A stretch of 64,000 nucleotides of DNA from Novosphingobium percolationis (GCF_020179425.1 NZ_JAILYM010000001.1:372001-436000), one strand, 5' to 3'; positions 1 to 8,627 are shown, numbered from the stretch's first letter. Notes: a model not told the origin generated them from the letters alone. A program made the numbers and translations.

Positions 1-785
1 AGGCGCGCGCCGTGGACCAGATGCGCGGGGTAGGGGAACTCGGGCATGTCGGGCACCAGTTGCAAGGCCCCGCGTATCAGCCAGGGACGCAGGAACCCGC
101 GGCGGAACCATGCGCTGCCGCCGTGCGCCAGCAAGTGGTCGAGCGCCAGCGGGCCATAGCTGATGGCCACCATCGGCTCGCCGAAATCCGGAAACGCGGC
201 GCGAAAGCGCGCGTCGAAATCCGCGCCCCAGTCGATCGCGACATGGCTCGCCGGGTCCAGCGGCGCGATCTCCGGCCCGGTGCGCACCAGCACCAGCCGC
301 TCCTCCATCAGCAGTTCCGCGGCCAGCCCCGGCTGCTGCGGCGCGCCATAGACCACCGCCGCATCGAGCGTCCCCTCGGCCACCTGTTCGACCAGCGTCG
401 TCGCCGGGCCGATGCGCACGCGCAAGGCGAAATCGGGATGGGTCTGCCGCATGCCGTGCAGCCAATGCGCCGCCAGCGGGTTCCACAGGCTCGCCTCGAA
501 GCCCAGCGCGATCACGGTCGTGCTGCCTGCAGGCGACGCGAGCGAGCGGCGCGCATTGTCCCACGCAAAGACCATGTCGCTGGCAAAGCGTTGAAAGCGT
601 TCGCCCGCCAGCGTCAGGCTCGCCCCGCTCTTGCTGCGCACGAACAACTGGTGACCCAGCTGCTCCTCCAGCACGCGGATGCGCGCGCTCACCGCCGTCT
701 GCGTCAGGTTGAGCGCGGCGGCGGCGTTGACGAAGCTGCCGGTGCGGACGATCTCCATGAACGTCCGCGCGGTAGCGATATCCAT
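1..785 (-). CDS. LysR-family transcriptional regulator, C-terminus cut by window edge
   Basis: About 261 residues are readable on the minus strand from an ATG at 785; the gene runs off the left edge, so roughly the last 40 residues of a typical 300-residue LysR protein are missing. The N-terminus (MDIATARTFMEIVRTGSF, then NAAAALNLTQTAVSARI) is the classic LysR winged helix-turn-helix. It is followed by the linker helix and a periplasmic-binding-like effector domain. The start lies 1 nt after the stop of a small secreted-protein gene, so the two are probably co-transcribed. The regulated genes and ligand cannot be told because the flank is not visible. The family call is firm and the function unknown. 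Confidence 0.85.
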   Translation of the reverse strand, partial: MDIATARTFMEIVRTGSFVNAAAALNLTQTAVSARIRVLEEQLGHQLFVRSKSGASLTLAGERFQRFASDMVFAWDNARRSLASPAGSTTVIALGFEASLWNPLAAHWLHGMRQTHPDFALRVRIGPATTLVEQVAEGTLDAAVVYGAPQQPGLAAELLMEERLVLVRTGPEIAPLDPASHVAIDWGADFDARFRAAFPDFGEPMVAISYGPLALDHLLAHGGSAWFRRGFLRPWLIRGALQLVPDMPEFPYPAHLVHGAR

Positions 786-786
786 G

Positions 787-1230
787 TCAGGAACGCTGCT
801 CCGTCGATCGCGCCATCGCGACCGACCGAACCTTGCCGTCCGCAATGCTCAACGTCATGTCCCAGGTGGCGTAGGTCCGCAGGTACTGCTCGGCGCCGAT
901 CGTCTCGCGATAGTAGCACCCCACTGCCTCGGGATGCCGGTCCGGCGACTGGCACGAAGCACCCGCCGCGCGCAGCATCGCGACCGCTACGCGCGCGTCA
1001 GTCCCGGCCGGAATGGCCTCGCGCACCTGCGCCGCGCCGCTCTCCACCTGTCCCGTCCGTGCCAGATCGGCTTCGAACAAGTGAAAATCGAGCGGCGCGG
1101 GCAGGGCCGGGGAGGAGGGGGGCAGGGAGGAGGGGGGCGTCGTCATCGCGCCTGCCATTGCCGGCGAAGCGAGCAGCAGCGCGCCCGAAAGGATCGTTCC
1201 AGCGAAATTCTTCCCAGCAAGATTCTTCAT
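787..1230 (-). CDS. Small secreted hypothetical protein
   Basis: 147 residues from ATG 1230, preceded by GGAG at 7 nt spacing; longer upstream starts in frame lack such a site. The N-terminus (MKNLAGKNFAGTILSGALLLA, cleavage near ASPAMA-GA) is a Sec signal peptide. A Pro/Ser-rich linker follows, then a small domain with two cysteines (AGASCQSP and AVGCYYRE) that could form a disulfide. I recognise no family. It lies immediately upstream of and in line with the LysR gene, suggesting a shared transcript. Confidence 0.5.
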   Translation of the reverse strand: MKNLAGKNFAGTILSGALLLASPAMAGAMTTPPSSLPPSSPALPAPLDFHLFEADLARTGQVESGAAQVREAIPAGTDARVAVAMLRAAGASCQSPDRHPEAVGCYYRETIGAEQYLRTYATWDMTLSIADGKVRSVAMARSTEQRS

Positions 1231-1329
1231 TGCCGTGCTCCACAAGCTTCGGACCAGTCGAAGTATGCCCGTGCTTTCGTGCAGAGATAGGCCGATCCTC
1301 ATGTGGTGCAATGTCAATTTGTTGAATGC

Positions 1330-1352
1330 ATCCAGCAAGAACTTTGCTGGAT
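1330..1352. terminator. Stem-loop just after the LuxR-type gene
   Basis: Arms ATCCAGCAA (1330-1338) and TTGCTGGAT (1344-1352) form a perfect 9-bp stem with a 5-nt loop, directly abutting the stop codon of the minus-strand HTH gene. There is no T-run on the minus-strand 3' side, so it is either a weak terminator or an mRNA 3' stabiliser. Confidence 0.35.
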
Positions 1353-1864
1353 CACGCGTCCCCGGGGCCTTCCTGAACGGGGTCGATCAGGTCTTCGAGG
1401 AACAGCGCGACCAGCGCTGTCTGTGATGCCACGCCCGCCTTGGCGTAGATCCGCGTCAGCTGCGCCCGCACGGTGCCGGCCGCCGCGCCGCGTAGGGCTG
1501 CGATCTGGGCTACGTCGCAGCCCTTCAGCGCGAACAGCGCCACGTCGGCCTCTGCCGGGGTCAACTTCCATTCGGCGAAGCGCCGCCGCGCCAGGTCGGC
1601 CGCCGCGCCCCGCGCCAGCGCGACCGCCGTCTCGTCCGCGCGCGCCGACAGGACCAGCGCACGCACCTGGAATGCGCCCAGCACCACTGCGACGGCCAGC
1701 GCAACGACAGCCGCGGCCTCGGCGGCAAGATGTGCGCCCATCCCGTCGGCGATAATGTCGGCTGCAAGGTCTAGTGCAAAGAACAGCGCCGCAATGGCCT
1801 GCAAGGCCACCAGCACGGTCAGTGCGGCAGCCTTGCGTTGCAACTGGCGATGACGGTCCTGCAT
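1352..1864 (-). CDS. Membrane-anchored LuxR-type helix-turn-helix regulator
   Basis: 170 residues from ATG 1864 (MQDRHRQLQRK). Two hydrophobic segments lie near residues 12-35 and 43-68 with a short loop between. The C-terminal ~60 residues read as a LuxR/GerE helix-turn-helix (KLTPAEADVALFALKG, VAQIAALRGAAAGTVRAQL, RIYAKAGVASQTALVALF). No receiver or ligand domain is present, so this is a two-TM HTH protein of the kind seen as stand-alone regulators in alphaproteobacteria. It lies 10 nt downstream of the cytochrome b561 gene on the same strand, so it may sense or control that membrane redox module (inference). Confidence 0.7.
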   Translation of the reverse strand: MQDRHRQLQRKAAALTVLVALQAIAALFFALDLAADIIADGMGAHLAAEAAAVVALAVAVVLGAFQVRALVLSARADETAVALARGAAADLARRRFAEWKLTPAEADVALFALKGCDVAQIAALRGAAAGTVRAQLTRIYAKAGVASQTALVALFLEDLIDPVQEGPGDA

Positions 1865-1874
1865 CGCGGCGGGG

Positions 1875-2504
1875 TTAGCGGTTGCCCGGCACCATCGCCA
1901 GCACAACATCGCGCCCGTTGCGCCGTGTCTCGAACGCCACCCCGGCGATGTGCAGCACGATCAGCAGATAGAGCAGGTTCACCGCCGACTCGTGCACTTC
2001 GCCCAGGGGACTTTCCTTGCCACCTTCACCCTCCTCGCCATCTTCGCGCTCGACGGAGGCCGCCGCTACGGTTTCGCGCAGTTCCGCCCCTTCGCGGGGC
2101 TGGTTGGGCAGTCCGGCCATGGCGATCCCCGTCGCGATGATCACGCCAAGGCAGCTCCAGATCGCATAGACCATCAGCGCGCCCAACGGGTTGTGCGAGG
2201 CGTGATGGCTCGCTTTCCCGCTGCCGATGTCCCGAATATGCGCCAGGGCGCGGCGCGGGCTTGGCGGAAAGGCGGTGAAGCGCGCCTCGGCTGGGCCGAT
2301 CAGGCCCCACAGCAGCCGCAGCACCAGGACTGCGGCGAGCGCGTAGCCCACCCAGACATGCGCCGAAGATCCCTCCTCGGTCGCAAGCGCGTTGGCCAGA
2401 ATAGCCGCCACGACGGACCAGTGTGTCAGCTTTACCACCGGATCCCAGTTACGACGGCGGGGAGGGTAGGCAGGGGGAAGGCGGGTGTCCAAGGTGGTCG
2501 TCAT
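1875..2504 (-). CDS. Cytochrome b561-type di-haem membrane protein
   Basis: 209 residues from ATG 2504, with GAGGAG 8 nt upstream. Four transmembrane helices carry the expected haem-ligand histidines: VKLTHWSVV in helix 1, SAHVWVGYAL in helix 2, ASHNPLGALMVY in helix 3 and LIVLHIAGV in helix 4. Members of this family transfer electrons from quinol or a partner haem protein in the inner membrane. An acidic insert (EREDGEEGEGGKE) sits between helices 3 and 4. The next gene in line encodes a two-TM LuxR-type HTH protein, and a palindrome at 2592-2607 lies in the promoter region. Confidence 0.85.
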   Translation of the reverse strand: MTTTLDTRLPPAYPPRRRNWDPVVKLTHWSVVAAILANALATEEGSSAHVWVGYALAAVLVLRLLWGLIGPAEARFTAFPPSPRRALAHIRDIGSGKASHHASHNPLGALMVYAIWSCLGVIIATGIAMAGLPNQPREGAELRETVAAASVEREDGEEGEGGKESPLGEVHESAVNLLYLLIVLHIAGVAFETRRNGRDVVLAMVPGNR

Positions 2505-2591
2505 CGGCAGGCTCCTCGATCGGATCGATGCCGATCGGGATGCCTGCCGACAGACGCGGCGGCCATGGGTTTGCTGCTTATGTCGGGACGT

Positions 2592-2607
2592 GTAAGCGGT
2601 CGCTTAC
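2592..2607. promoter_or_regulatory. Palindrome upstream of cytochrome b561 (candidate operator)
   Basis: GTAAGCG (2592-2598), 2-nt spacer, CGCTTAC (2601-2607): a perfect 7-bp inverted repeat about 88 bp upstream of the cytochrome b561 start. The size and symmetry fit a dimeric repressor site such as TetR. The regulator is unknown. Confidence 0.4.
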
Positions 2608-2656
2608 GTGCCCCTTGACCCATGCCAGGTGACGTTCTGCCCCCGTCAGGTACTGT

Positions 2657-3490
2657 TCAGCGATTGCCGTCGATCCAGTCTCCGAACATGCCCAGCGCCG
2701 AGCCTTCGCCCCGGTTCTGGCCGCCGCCCGGCATCGCCGCCGCCATCATCCGCCCGGCGAGGCGGGCAAAGGGCAGCGACTGAATCCACACCTTTCCGGG
2801 GCCGGTCAGCCGCGCAAAGAACACCCCTTCGCCGCCGAACAGCATCGACTTGACCCCGCCCACGCCGACCAGGTCGAAATCGACCGACGGCGTCATCGCG
2901 GCAAGGCAGCCGGTGTCGATGTGGAGTTGTTCGCCCGGTGCCAGTTCGCGCTCGATCACCATGCCGCCCATCTGCACGAAGACCCAGCCATCGCCTTCGA
3001 GCCGCTGCATGATGAAGCCTTCGCCGCCGAACAGCCCGGTCATGACCTTGCGCTGAAAGGCGATGCCGATCGACACCCCGCGCGCGGCGGCAAGGAAAGC
3101 GTCCTTCTGGCAGATCAGCGTGCCGCCGACGTCGGACAAGCGGATCGGCAGGATCGCGCCCGGCGTGGGCGCGGCAAAGGCGACGCGCGCCTTGCCCGTG
3201 CCATTGTGGGTGAACACGGTGGTGAACAAGCTTTCGCCCGTCAGCAGACGCTTGCCCGCGCCCATCAGCTTGCCCATGAAGCCGCCGCCGTTGTCGCCCG
3301 AACCATCGCCGAACACGGTGGTCATGCCGATGCTGGCGTCCTTCCACACGAAGGCGCCCGCTTCGGCGACGGCACTTTCGCCCGGGTCCAGTTCGATCTC
3401 GAGGAACTGGAGTTCCTGCCCCTTGATCTCGAAATCGACGTCATCGGCAATGCTGGGGCTGCGGCTGTGCTGCCAGGGACTTTGCGCCAC
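2657..3490 (-). CDS. AIM24 / TIGR00266-family protein
   Basis: 277 residues. The start is GTG at 3490, chosen because GAGGAGG lies 7 nt upstream and no in-frame ATG is near. The sequence is a glycine-rich beta-repeat protein typical of the AIM24 family (ELDPGESAVAEAGAFVW, GDGSGDNGGGFMGKLMGAG, DVGGTLICQKDAFLAAARG). The family has a double-stranded beta-helix-like fold of unclear biochemical role; the yeast member is mitochondrial. No signal peptide or TM segment is evident. It stands alone, downstream of the H-NOX/GGDEF-EAL operon on the same strand, with its own strong ribosome-binding site. Confidence 0.85.
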   Translation of the reverse strand: MAQSPWQHSRSPSIADDVDFEIKGQELQFLEIELDPGESAVAEAGAFVWKDASIGMTTVFGDGSGDNGGGFMGKLMGAGKRLLTGESLFTTVFTHNGTGKARVAFAAPTPGAILPIRLSDVGGTLICQKDAFLAAARGVSIGIAFQRKVMTGLFGGEGFIMQRLEGDGWVFVQMGGMVIERELAPGEQLHIDTGCLAAMTPSVDFDLVGVGGVKSMLFGGEGVFFARLTGPGKVWIQSLPFARLAGRMMAAAMPGGGQNRGEGSALGMFGDWIDGNR

Positions 3491-3559
3491 GGATGGTCCT
3501 CCTCAGGTGGTATGACCCGAGAATAGCGCCCCGCCGATGAAGGAAAAGTGACGCCCGAC

Positions 3560-5569
3560 TTACGCCGCGCGCCGTTCGTCGACGAGCGCGAACGCGGCTT
3601 TTTCATCGAGCGGCACGCCCAGGTGGAAGCCCTGTCCGTATTCGCAACCCATCTCGATCAGCGTCCGCCCCTGATCCTGCGATTCGATGCCCTCGGCGAC
3701 CACCGACAGGTTCAGGCTCCCGGCCAGATCGAGGATCGCGCGCACAATGTTGCGGCTCTTGGGATCGTCGATCGAAGCGACGAACGAGCGGTCGATCTTG
3801 AGCGTGTCGAACGGCAGGTTCTGGAGGTAAGACAGCGAGGAATAGCCGGTGCCGAAATCATCGAGGCTTGTGCGCACGCCCCAGTCGCGGATTTCCTCCA
3901 GCACCTGCCGGGTGCGGTCGGCGTCGATGATCGCCACGCCCTCGGTCACTTCCAGACGTACGCAATCGGGTGGCACGCCGGTTTCGGCCAGTACGCGCTG
4001 GATCTGCTGGGCGAAGCTGGGCTGAAGGAACTGCTGCGGCGCAATGTTGATCGAGATGAACGGCGGTTCGCCAGATCCCTTCGGCATGCGCGCGTGAAGC
4101 CGGGCGAGGGCGGTACAGGCCTGCCGCAGCACCCAGTCGCCGATGAACACGATCAGTCCGCTTTCCTCGGCCGCCGGGAGGAACGCCCCCGGATCGATCA
4201 GCCCGCGCGTGGGATGCTGCCAGCGGATCAGCGCTTCGTAGCCCATCAGCCGGCGGTCGCCGCCCAGCGCGAAGATCGGCTGGTAGAACAGCACGAACTG
4301 CTTGTCGCGGATCGCCTCGCGCAGTTCGCGTTCGAGCGCCATGCGGTTGCGCGCCTCGGTGCCGAGCGCGTCTGTAAAGGTGACGGTCCGCCCGGATCCT
4401 TCGCCCTTCGCTTCGTACATGGCGAGGTCAGCATCGCGACGGATCTGCTCGACATCGTCATAGACCGGCCCGGAGTAGGCAATGCCGATCGATGCACCTG
4501 CGTTGACGAGATCGTTGTCCACTTGTGTGGGGGCCCGCAACACGTCGTGCAGCAGCGCTGCAAGTCGCTCCGCCGCTTCCGGATCTGGCAGGCCATCGAG
4601 CAGCACGACGAATTCGTCGCCCCCCACGCGCGCCAGCGTCGCGTGACCGGCCCGGCCCGACGACTGCTGGAAGGCAACGATCGCGGCTTCGAACCGGCCC
4701 GTCACGTCGACCAGCAGGGCATCGCCCGCGTGGTGGCCGTACTTGTCGTTGATCGCCTTGAAGCCGTCGAGGTCGATGACCATGATCGCCAGGCCCGTGC
4801 GATCCGCAGGCAGGTGCTGGAACGCCGCGCGGCAGCGTTCATCGAGCAGGACACGGTTGGGCAGGCCCGTCATGGCATCGTGCAGGGCATCATGCAGCAG
4901 GGCGGCACGGGCGCGTTCGCGTTCGATGACCCGCCCCACCTGCGTCCCGGCCTGCGTGATCGTCAGGAGTATGTTGTCCTTGTCGACCATCGGCTTGCTC
5001 GAGAAGAACTCGATGATCGCGACCATTTCCTCGCCCACGCTGATCGGGAAGGCGCATGCCGAGAGCAGCTTGGCCTGCAACGCTTCACGCCTGCGGTGGA
5101 ACCACGCCTCGTCGGCGATATCGTCGATCCAGTGCGGATGGTCGTCGCGCAGGACGCGGCCCGGCAGGCCTTCACCGCGGGGGACGGTGAATTCGCGCGA
5201 AACTTCCACGAAAGGAAACAGTCGCTTCGGATCGGCCGCATACCACGTGTTGCAGGCCACGGCCTCCCGGCCACCTTCGGCAACCCTGATGGCATTGGCG
5301 AAGTCCCAGCCCATGTGAACGCAGATTTCCTTGAGCGCCATGTCCAGAACGGCCCCGAAATCATTGGACTGGTTGGCAAAATCCGTGATGCGCTGAAGCA
5401 GTGCAAGGCGCACCTGGCTTTCGTACAGTTCGCGCAGGCCGCGCTCGGCAATGGCTTCGGCATCGCGGCGCGCCCGCCGTTCCTGTTCCAGCAAGCGGCG
5501 CAGCTTCTCGACGGTCTGCGCATCGGCGGGCGTCGCATCGAGCGGGAGGGGAAATGCCTCGTGCTTCAT
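3560..5569 (-). CDS. GAF-GGDEF-EAL cyclic-di-GMP enzyme, partner of H-NOX
   Basis: 669 residues from ATG 5569 (MKHEAFPLPLD). Order: a short coiled-coil-like segment (EKLRRLLEQERRARRDAEAIAE), a GAF-like sensor (about 40-195), GGDEF (about 215-380), EAL (about 395-645). The cyclase signature GGDEF is intact at 316-320 and the phosphodiesterase signature EAL is intact at 445-447 (GYEALIRW), with DDFGTGYSS further on. Both c-di-GMP synthesis and breakdown are therefore possible from sequence. The start overlaps the H-NOX stop by 4 nt (ATGA), so the two are translationally coupled. By analogy with characterised H-NOX/cyclase pairs, H-NOX probably controls this enzyme (inference). Confidence 0.9.
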   Translation of the reverse strand: MKHEAFPLPLDATPADAQTVEKLRRLLEQERRARRDAEAIAERGLRELYESQVRLALLQRITDFANQSNDFGAVLDMALKEICVHMGWDFANAIRVAEGGREAVACNTWYAADPKRLFPFVEVSREFTVPRGEGLPGRVLRDDHPHWIDDIADEAWFHRRREALQAKLLSACAFPISVGEEMVAIIEFFSSKPMVDKDNILLTITQAGTQVGRVIERERARAALLHDALHDAMTGLPNRVLLDERCRAAFQHLPADRTGLAIMVIDLDGFKAINDKYGHHAGDALLVDVTGRFEAAIVAFQQSSGRAGHATLARVGGDEFVVLLDGLPDPEAAERLAALLHDVLRAPTQVDNDLVNAGASIGIAYSGPVYDDVEQIRRDADLAMYEAKGEGSGRTVTFTDALGTEARNRMALERELREAIRDKQFVLFYQPIFALGGDRRLMGYEALIRWQHPTRGLIDPGAFLPAAEESGLIVFIGDWVLRQACTALARLHARMPKGSGEPPFISINIAPQQFLQPSFAQQIQRVLAETGVPPDCVRLEVTEGVAIIDADRTRQVLEEIRDWGVRTSLDDFGTGYSSLSYLQNLPFDTLKIDRSFVASIDDPKSRNIVRAILDLAGSLNLSVVAEGIESQDQGRTLIEMGCEYGQGFHLGVPLDEKAAFALVDERRAA

Positions 5570-6105
5570 CCGTGCCACCCCAGCGCGAGACGGCAGACCG
5601 GGTCGCCATGGTGCGTGCATGCGAGGTGATCGACGGTGATGGCCTCGCCATAATGCGCGGCCGCGCCATCGATGAAACCATGCGCCAGATGGCACAGCTG
5701 GCGACGCGACTGGTAGGCCATGGCGAGGCGGCCGTCGTCGGTATCGTGAAAATGGAAGCGCGGACAGGCTGCTCCGGCATAGAGCTTGCGCACTTCGGGA
5801 TGGATCATGTCGTTCACGCTGAGGATGAACGAGCGCGCCGACTTGTGATGACCGAACAGCGGGGGGAACCGCTCGGCAAGCAACGGAATGGCGCGCTGCC
5901 CGAACCAGCGCAGGATCTGCGCCGGTGGTGCCGCAAGCATGATCGAGGCGTGATCGACAATGGCCAGCAGTTCAGCGTCGGGATAGGAGCCGAGCGAGAA
6001 ATAGCTGCCGTCCAGCGCGGCGAGGTCGAGGAGATCGGCCCAGGCTTCCGCGCCGTGCTCGGCCGAAACCGCATCTTCCAGCAGGTTGAAGATCACGCCC
6101 TTCAT
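5566..6105 (-). CDS. H-NOX haem nitric-oxide sensor
   Basis: 179 residues from ATG 6105, with AAGGG upstream; length matches stand-alone bacterial H-NOX. The proximal haem-ligand histidine falls at residue 102 (NDMIHPEVRKLY). The haem-propionate motif YxSxR is complete at 131-135 (YQSRR). Both positions equal the canonical family numbering, so the domain is intact. Residue 140 by direct count is Leu, not the distal Tyr found in oxygen-binding members, which predicts NO rather than O2 sensing. It is the first gene of a two-gene operon with the GGDEF-EAL enzyme, as in other H-NOX/c-di-GMP systems. The protein is cytoplasmic: no signal peptide or TM segment. Confidence 0.92.
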   Translation of the reverse strand: MKGVIFNLLEDAVSAEHGAEAWADLLDLAALDGSYFSLGSYPDAELLAIVDHASIMLAAPPAQILRWFGQRAIPLLAERFPPLFGHHKSARSFILSVNDMIHPEVRKLYAGAACPRFHFHDTDDGRLAMAYQSRRQLCHLAHGFIDGAAAHYGEAITVDHLACTHHGDPVCRLALGWHG

Positions 6106-6209
6106 GTTGCCCTTCACGTCCCCACGACCGGCACGACGATGGATAACAATGCTGCGAAAGCGATGAAGGCGGGCCCCCGGTCGGACCACCGGGGACCGAT
6201 CAGCTTTTG

Positions 6210-6920
6210 CTAACCATGATCCCGCATGGCCGCCAAGCCGCGAAAGAAGAACGCGACATAATCGCGCGCCCAGGCCTCGCTTTCGGCAAGTCCCTCCTTG
6301 CCTTGGCTGCTGGCGAGGCGGGCGTGACCTAGCAGCCCTTCGAGCCAGAACCGCGCCGCCAGATCGACATCGGCGATGGCGGTTTGCCCTGCGGCGTTGG
6401 TAGCCTCGAATTCGGCAGCGATGGATTGCAGCGCGCTACGATAGACTTCGCCGCGTCCGTTGCCGGCCCCCGCCTCCTGATCAACCCAGTCAATCAGCCG
6501 TTCCATCAGCACCCCATCGGGCGAGAACAGCACTTCCAGCACGCGGCGCGCGCGCAAAGTGAAGGCCTCTTGCGGCGCAAGCGCGCTGCTTTCGGACAGA
6601 ATCTCGCTGCGCTGGCGCTCCATGCGCCAGGCGAGCAACGCCTGCATCAGGTCGGTCTTGCCCGCAAAGCGCGAATAGATCGTCGCCTTGCCGATATGGG
6701 CGTGGCGCGCGACGCGGTCGAACGTGAAGTTTTCGAAGCCGTGAGCGAGCAGGACCTGCCAGCTCGCCTCCAGAATCTTGTCGGACAGCATCCGCGCCTC
6801 GGCAACCGAAGGACGACCACGCCGCGGCGGGGCACCGTCAAGAGGCTGGTCGCGCGATGCGCTGCCGAAGTCGTCAGTGGCGGACGGCGGTGCTTTGCTG
6901 GAGGGCGACATGGACATCAT
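6210..6920 (-). CDS. TetR/AcrR-family repressor, probable regulator of the efflux operon
   Basis: 236 residues from ATG 6920; ATGs at 6917 and 6911 are also possible. After a 35-residue polar N-terminal extension comes the TetR HTH (SDKILEASWQVLLAHGFENF, then ARHAHIGKATIYSRFAGKTD). The C-terminal ligand domain looks like the AcrR type. It lies directly downstream of the tripartite efflux genes on the same strand, with only a tiny ORF between. A palindrome typical of TetR operators sits at the efflux promoter (11382-11397), so feedback repression of that operon is likely (inference). Confidence 0.85.
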   Translation of the reverse strand: MMSMSPSSKAPPSATDDFGSASRDQPLDGAPPRRGRPSVAEARMLSDKILEASWQVLLAHGFENFTFDRVARHAHIGKATIYSRFAGKTDLMQALLAWRMERQRSEILSESSALAPQEAFTLRARRVLEVLFSPDGVLMERLIDWVDQEAGAGNGRGEVYRSALQSIAAEFEATNAAGQTAIADVDLAARFWLEGLLGHARLASSQGKEGLAESEAWARDYVAFFFRGLAAMRDHG

Positions 6921-7062
6921 GCTGTCTCATGTCGATGTGGCAAGGCGACTGGTTCGCCTCGGGATCGCTTTCGCAGATCACGCGGTGCATGGGGCAGCTC
7001 ATCGCCAGCCCGTCGGTATATGCCTGCCAGAATCGGCGACCCATGTCCGAAATCCAGTCCAT
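6874..7062 (-). CDS. Possible small Cys/His-rich protein
   Basis: 62 residues from ATG 7062 with a purine-rich GGGAAGAGAG immediately upstream. The sequence has three Cys and several His in its second half (MSCPMHRVICESD, PCHIDMRQHDVHV), suggesting metal binding if it is expressed. It has no recognisable family and overlaps the TetR start by 47 nt in another frame, so it could be spurious. The strong Shine-Dalgarno-like sequence is the main argument for it. Confidence 0.3.
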   Translation of the reverse strand: MDWISDMGRRFWQAYTDGLAMSCPMHRVICESDPEANQSPCHIDMRQHDVHVALQQSTAVRH

Positions 7063-7190
7063 CTCTCTTCCCGTTCATTCGCCTTTGCGGCGTTCTGATA
7101 GGAAATGAGAGTGATACAGAATCGATCCGCTGAAAAGACGGAATATCGAGACGGTTCAGGTCCATTTTCGCGCCTCCCTCCGCCTTCCGT

Positions 7191-8627
7191 TCAGGCCCCG
7201 GTCCAGCCAAGGCCCAGCGCCTTTTCGACCGCGATGAAACTGTTGGTCAGGTCCGCCCGTGCCGAAACGGTGGCAAGCCCGGCCTGCAGGGCCTGACGCT
7301 GGGCGGTCAGCGCTTCGCTGCGGCCGATCGTGCCGGCGGCGGCGCGCTGGTTCTGCAAGGCTGCGGCACGGTCTGCCTGCGCCGCGCCGATAGCAGACTG
7401 CGCGAAAGCCACGCGCTGGCCGCCGAAACGCGTGAGGGACCCTTCGGCATCCTGCAGCGCGCCCAGCACCCTGGCGCGATAGTTGGCCTCGGCCTCGGCT
7501 TTTGCACCCTTCGCGTTGCTGATCTGCGCCTTCGCGCGGCCCCCGTCGAACAGGTTCCACTTGAGCTGGGGCAGGGCGAGGCCGATGATCTTCGATGGAT
7601 CGAACACGTCGCCGATGTTCGAACCACCCAGCCCGAGCAGGCCGAGAAACGAAAGCTTGGGAAAGCGATTGGCGATCTGCACGCCGACATCGGCATTGGC
7701 GGCGGCAAGCTGACGCTCGGCCATGCGCACGTCGGGGCGGCTGCGCAGCAGTCGCGCCGGATCGCCCACCGCGACGCTTTCGGGCGGCAGCGGAATCGGG
7801 GCAGGGGCGGTGAGCGTCGCATCGAGCGCGCCGGGTTCGCGGCCCGTCAGCACGGCGAGCTGATCCAGCAGCACGTTGGTCTCGGCGCGCGCCTTGGCGC
7901 GGTCGCCTTCGGTCTGGGCACGCTGGGCGCGCATCTGGTTCAGCGGCTGTTCGGGTGCCGTGCCGCCGGTGAAGCGGGCTTGCGCCAGCGCGACCAGTGC
8001 ATCGTCTATCTGCGCCTGCCGGTCGAGCAGCGCGAGGCCCTGCTGGCGTGCGCGCAGCGCGACATACGCACGCGCGACTTCAGCCGAAAGGGTCACTTGC
8101 GCATCGGCAAGTCCTGCGTCGGCGGCCTCGGCGCGGGCAGAGGCGGCCTCGATCTTGCGGCGGGTGCCGCCGAACAGATCGACTTCCCACGAAGCGTCGA
8201 AGCCTAGGTTGTAGGCGTTGATCGAATCGCGCCCGCCGGTCTCGCCATTGGTGCTGAGCAGCCCGCCCGGCACGTTGATGTAGGGCGCCGCGCCCGACAC
8301 GTTGAAGGTGGGCAGCACCGCGGTCTTGTTCGCAGCCAGCCCGGCGCGCGCCTGTGCGATACGGGCGTTGGCGATAGCGACGTTGGGCGAATCCTTGAGC
8401 GCATCGGCCACCAGCTGATCGAGCACCGGATCACCCAGCGCGGTCCACCACTGCGCCGCGGGAGCGTCGGGGTTGGCCACCCCATCGGCGCGCAGGAAGC
8501 CGCTGCGCGCGGCGGCGTTCGCTGCGACCTCGGGCGGGCCCTTGTAGTCGGGACCGACGGTGCAGGCCGACAGCAGCAGGCCAGCGGTGAGCGCGGGGGC
8601 GAGGGAGAGAAGGGTCTTGCGTCGCAT
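7191..8627 (-). CDS. Outer-membrane efflux lipoprotein (NodT/OprM type)
   Basis: 478 residues. The lipoprotein signal peptide ends in a clear lipobox (LLLSACTVGPDYKGPP; Cys at 22). Two outer-membrane-efflux-protein repeats follow, with Ala-rich helical segments and the typical RPDVRMAERQLAAANADVG motif. It forms the outer-membrane trimeric duct of a three-part pump. Its start overlaps the MFS gene stop by 1 nt, completing a fusion protein / MFS transporter / outer-membrane factor operon. Confidence 0.92.
   Translation of the reverse strand: MRRKTLLSLAPALTAGLLLSACTVGPDYKGPPEVAANAAARSGFLRADGVANPDAPAAQWWTALGDPVLDQLVADALKDSPNVAIANARIAQARAGLAANKTAVLPTFNVSGAAPYINVPGGLLSTNGETGGRDSINAYNLGFDASWEVDLFGGTRRKIEAASARAEAADAGLADAQVTLSAEVARAYVALRARQQGLALLDRQAQIDDALVALAQARFTGGTAPEQPLNQMRAQRAQTEGDRAKARAETNVLLDQLAVLTGREPGALDATLTAPAPIPLPPESVAVGDPARLLRSRPDVRMAERQLAAANADVGVQIANRFPKLSFLGLLGLGGSNIGDVFDPSKIIGLALPQLKWNLFDGGRAKAQISNAKGAKAEAEANYRARVLGALQDAEGSLTRFGGQRVAFAQSAIGAAQADRAAALQNQRAAAGTIGRSEALTAQRQALQAGLATVSARADLTNSFIAVEKALGLGWTGA

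Noticed and set aside
3548..5629. 693-codon frame on the + strand across the GGDEF-EAL gene
   Set aside because: Opposite strand has intact GAF, GGDEF and EAL motifs; this frame is a shadow.
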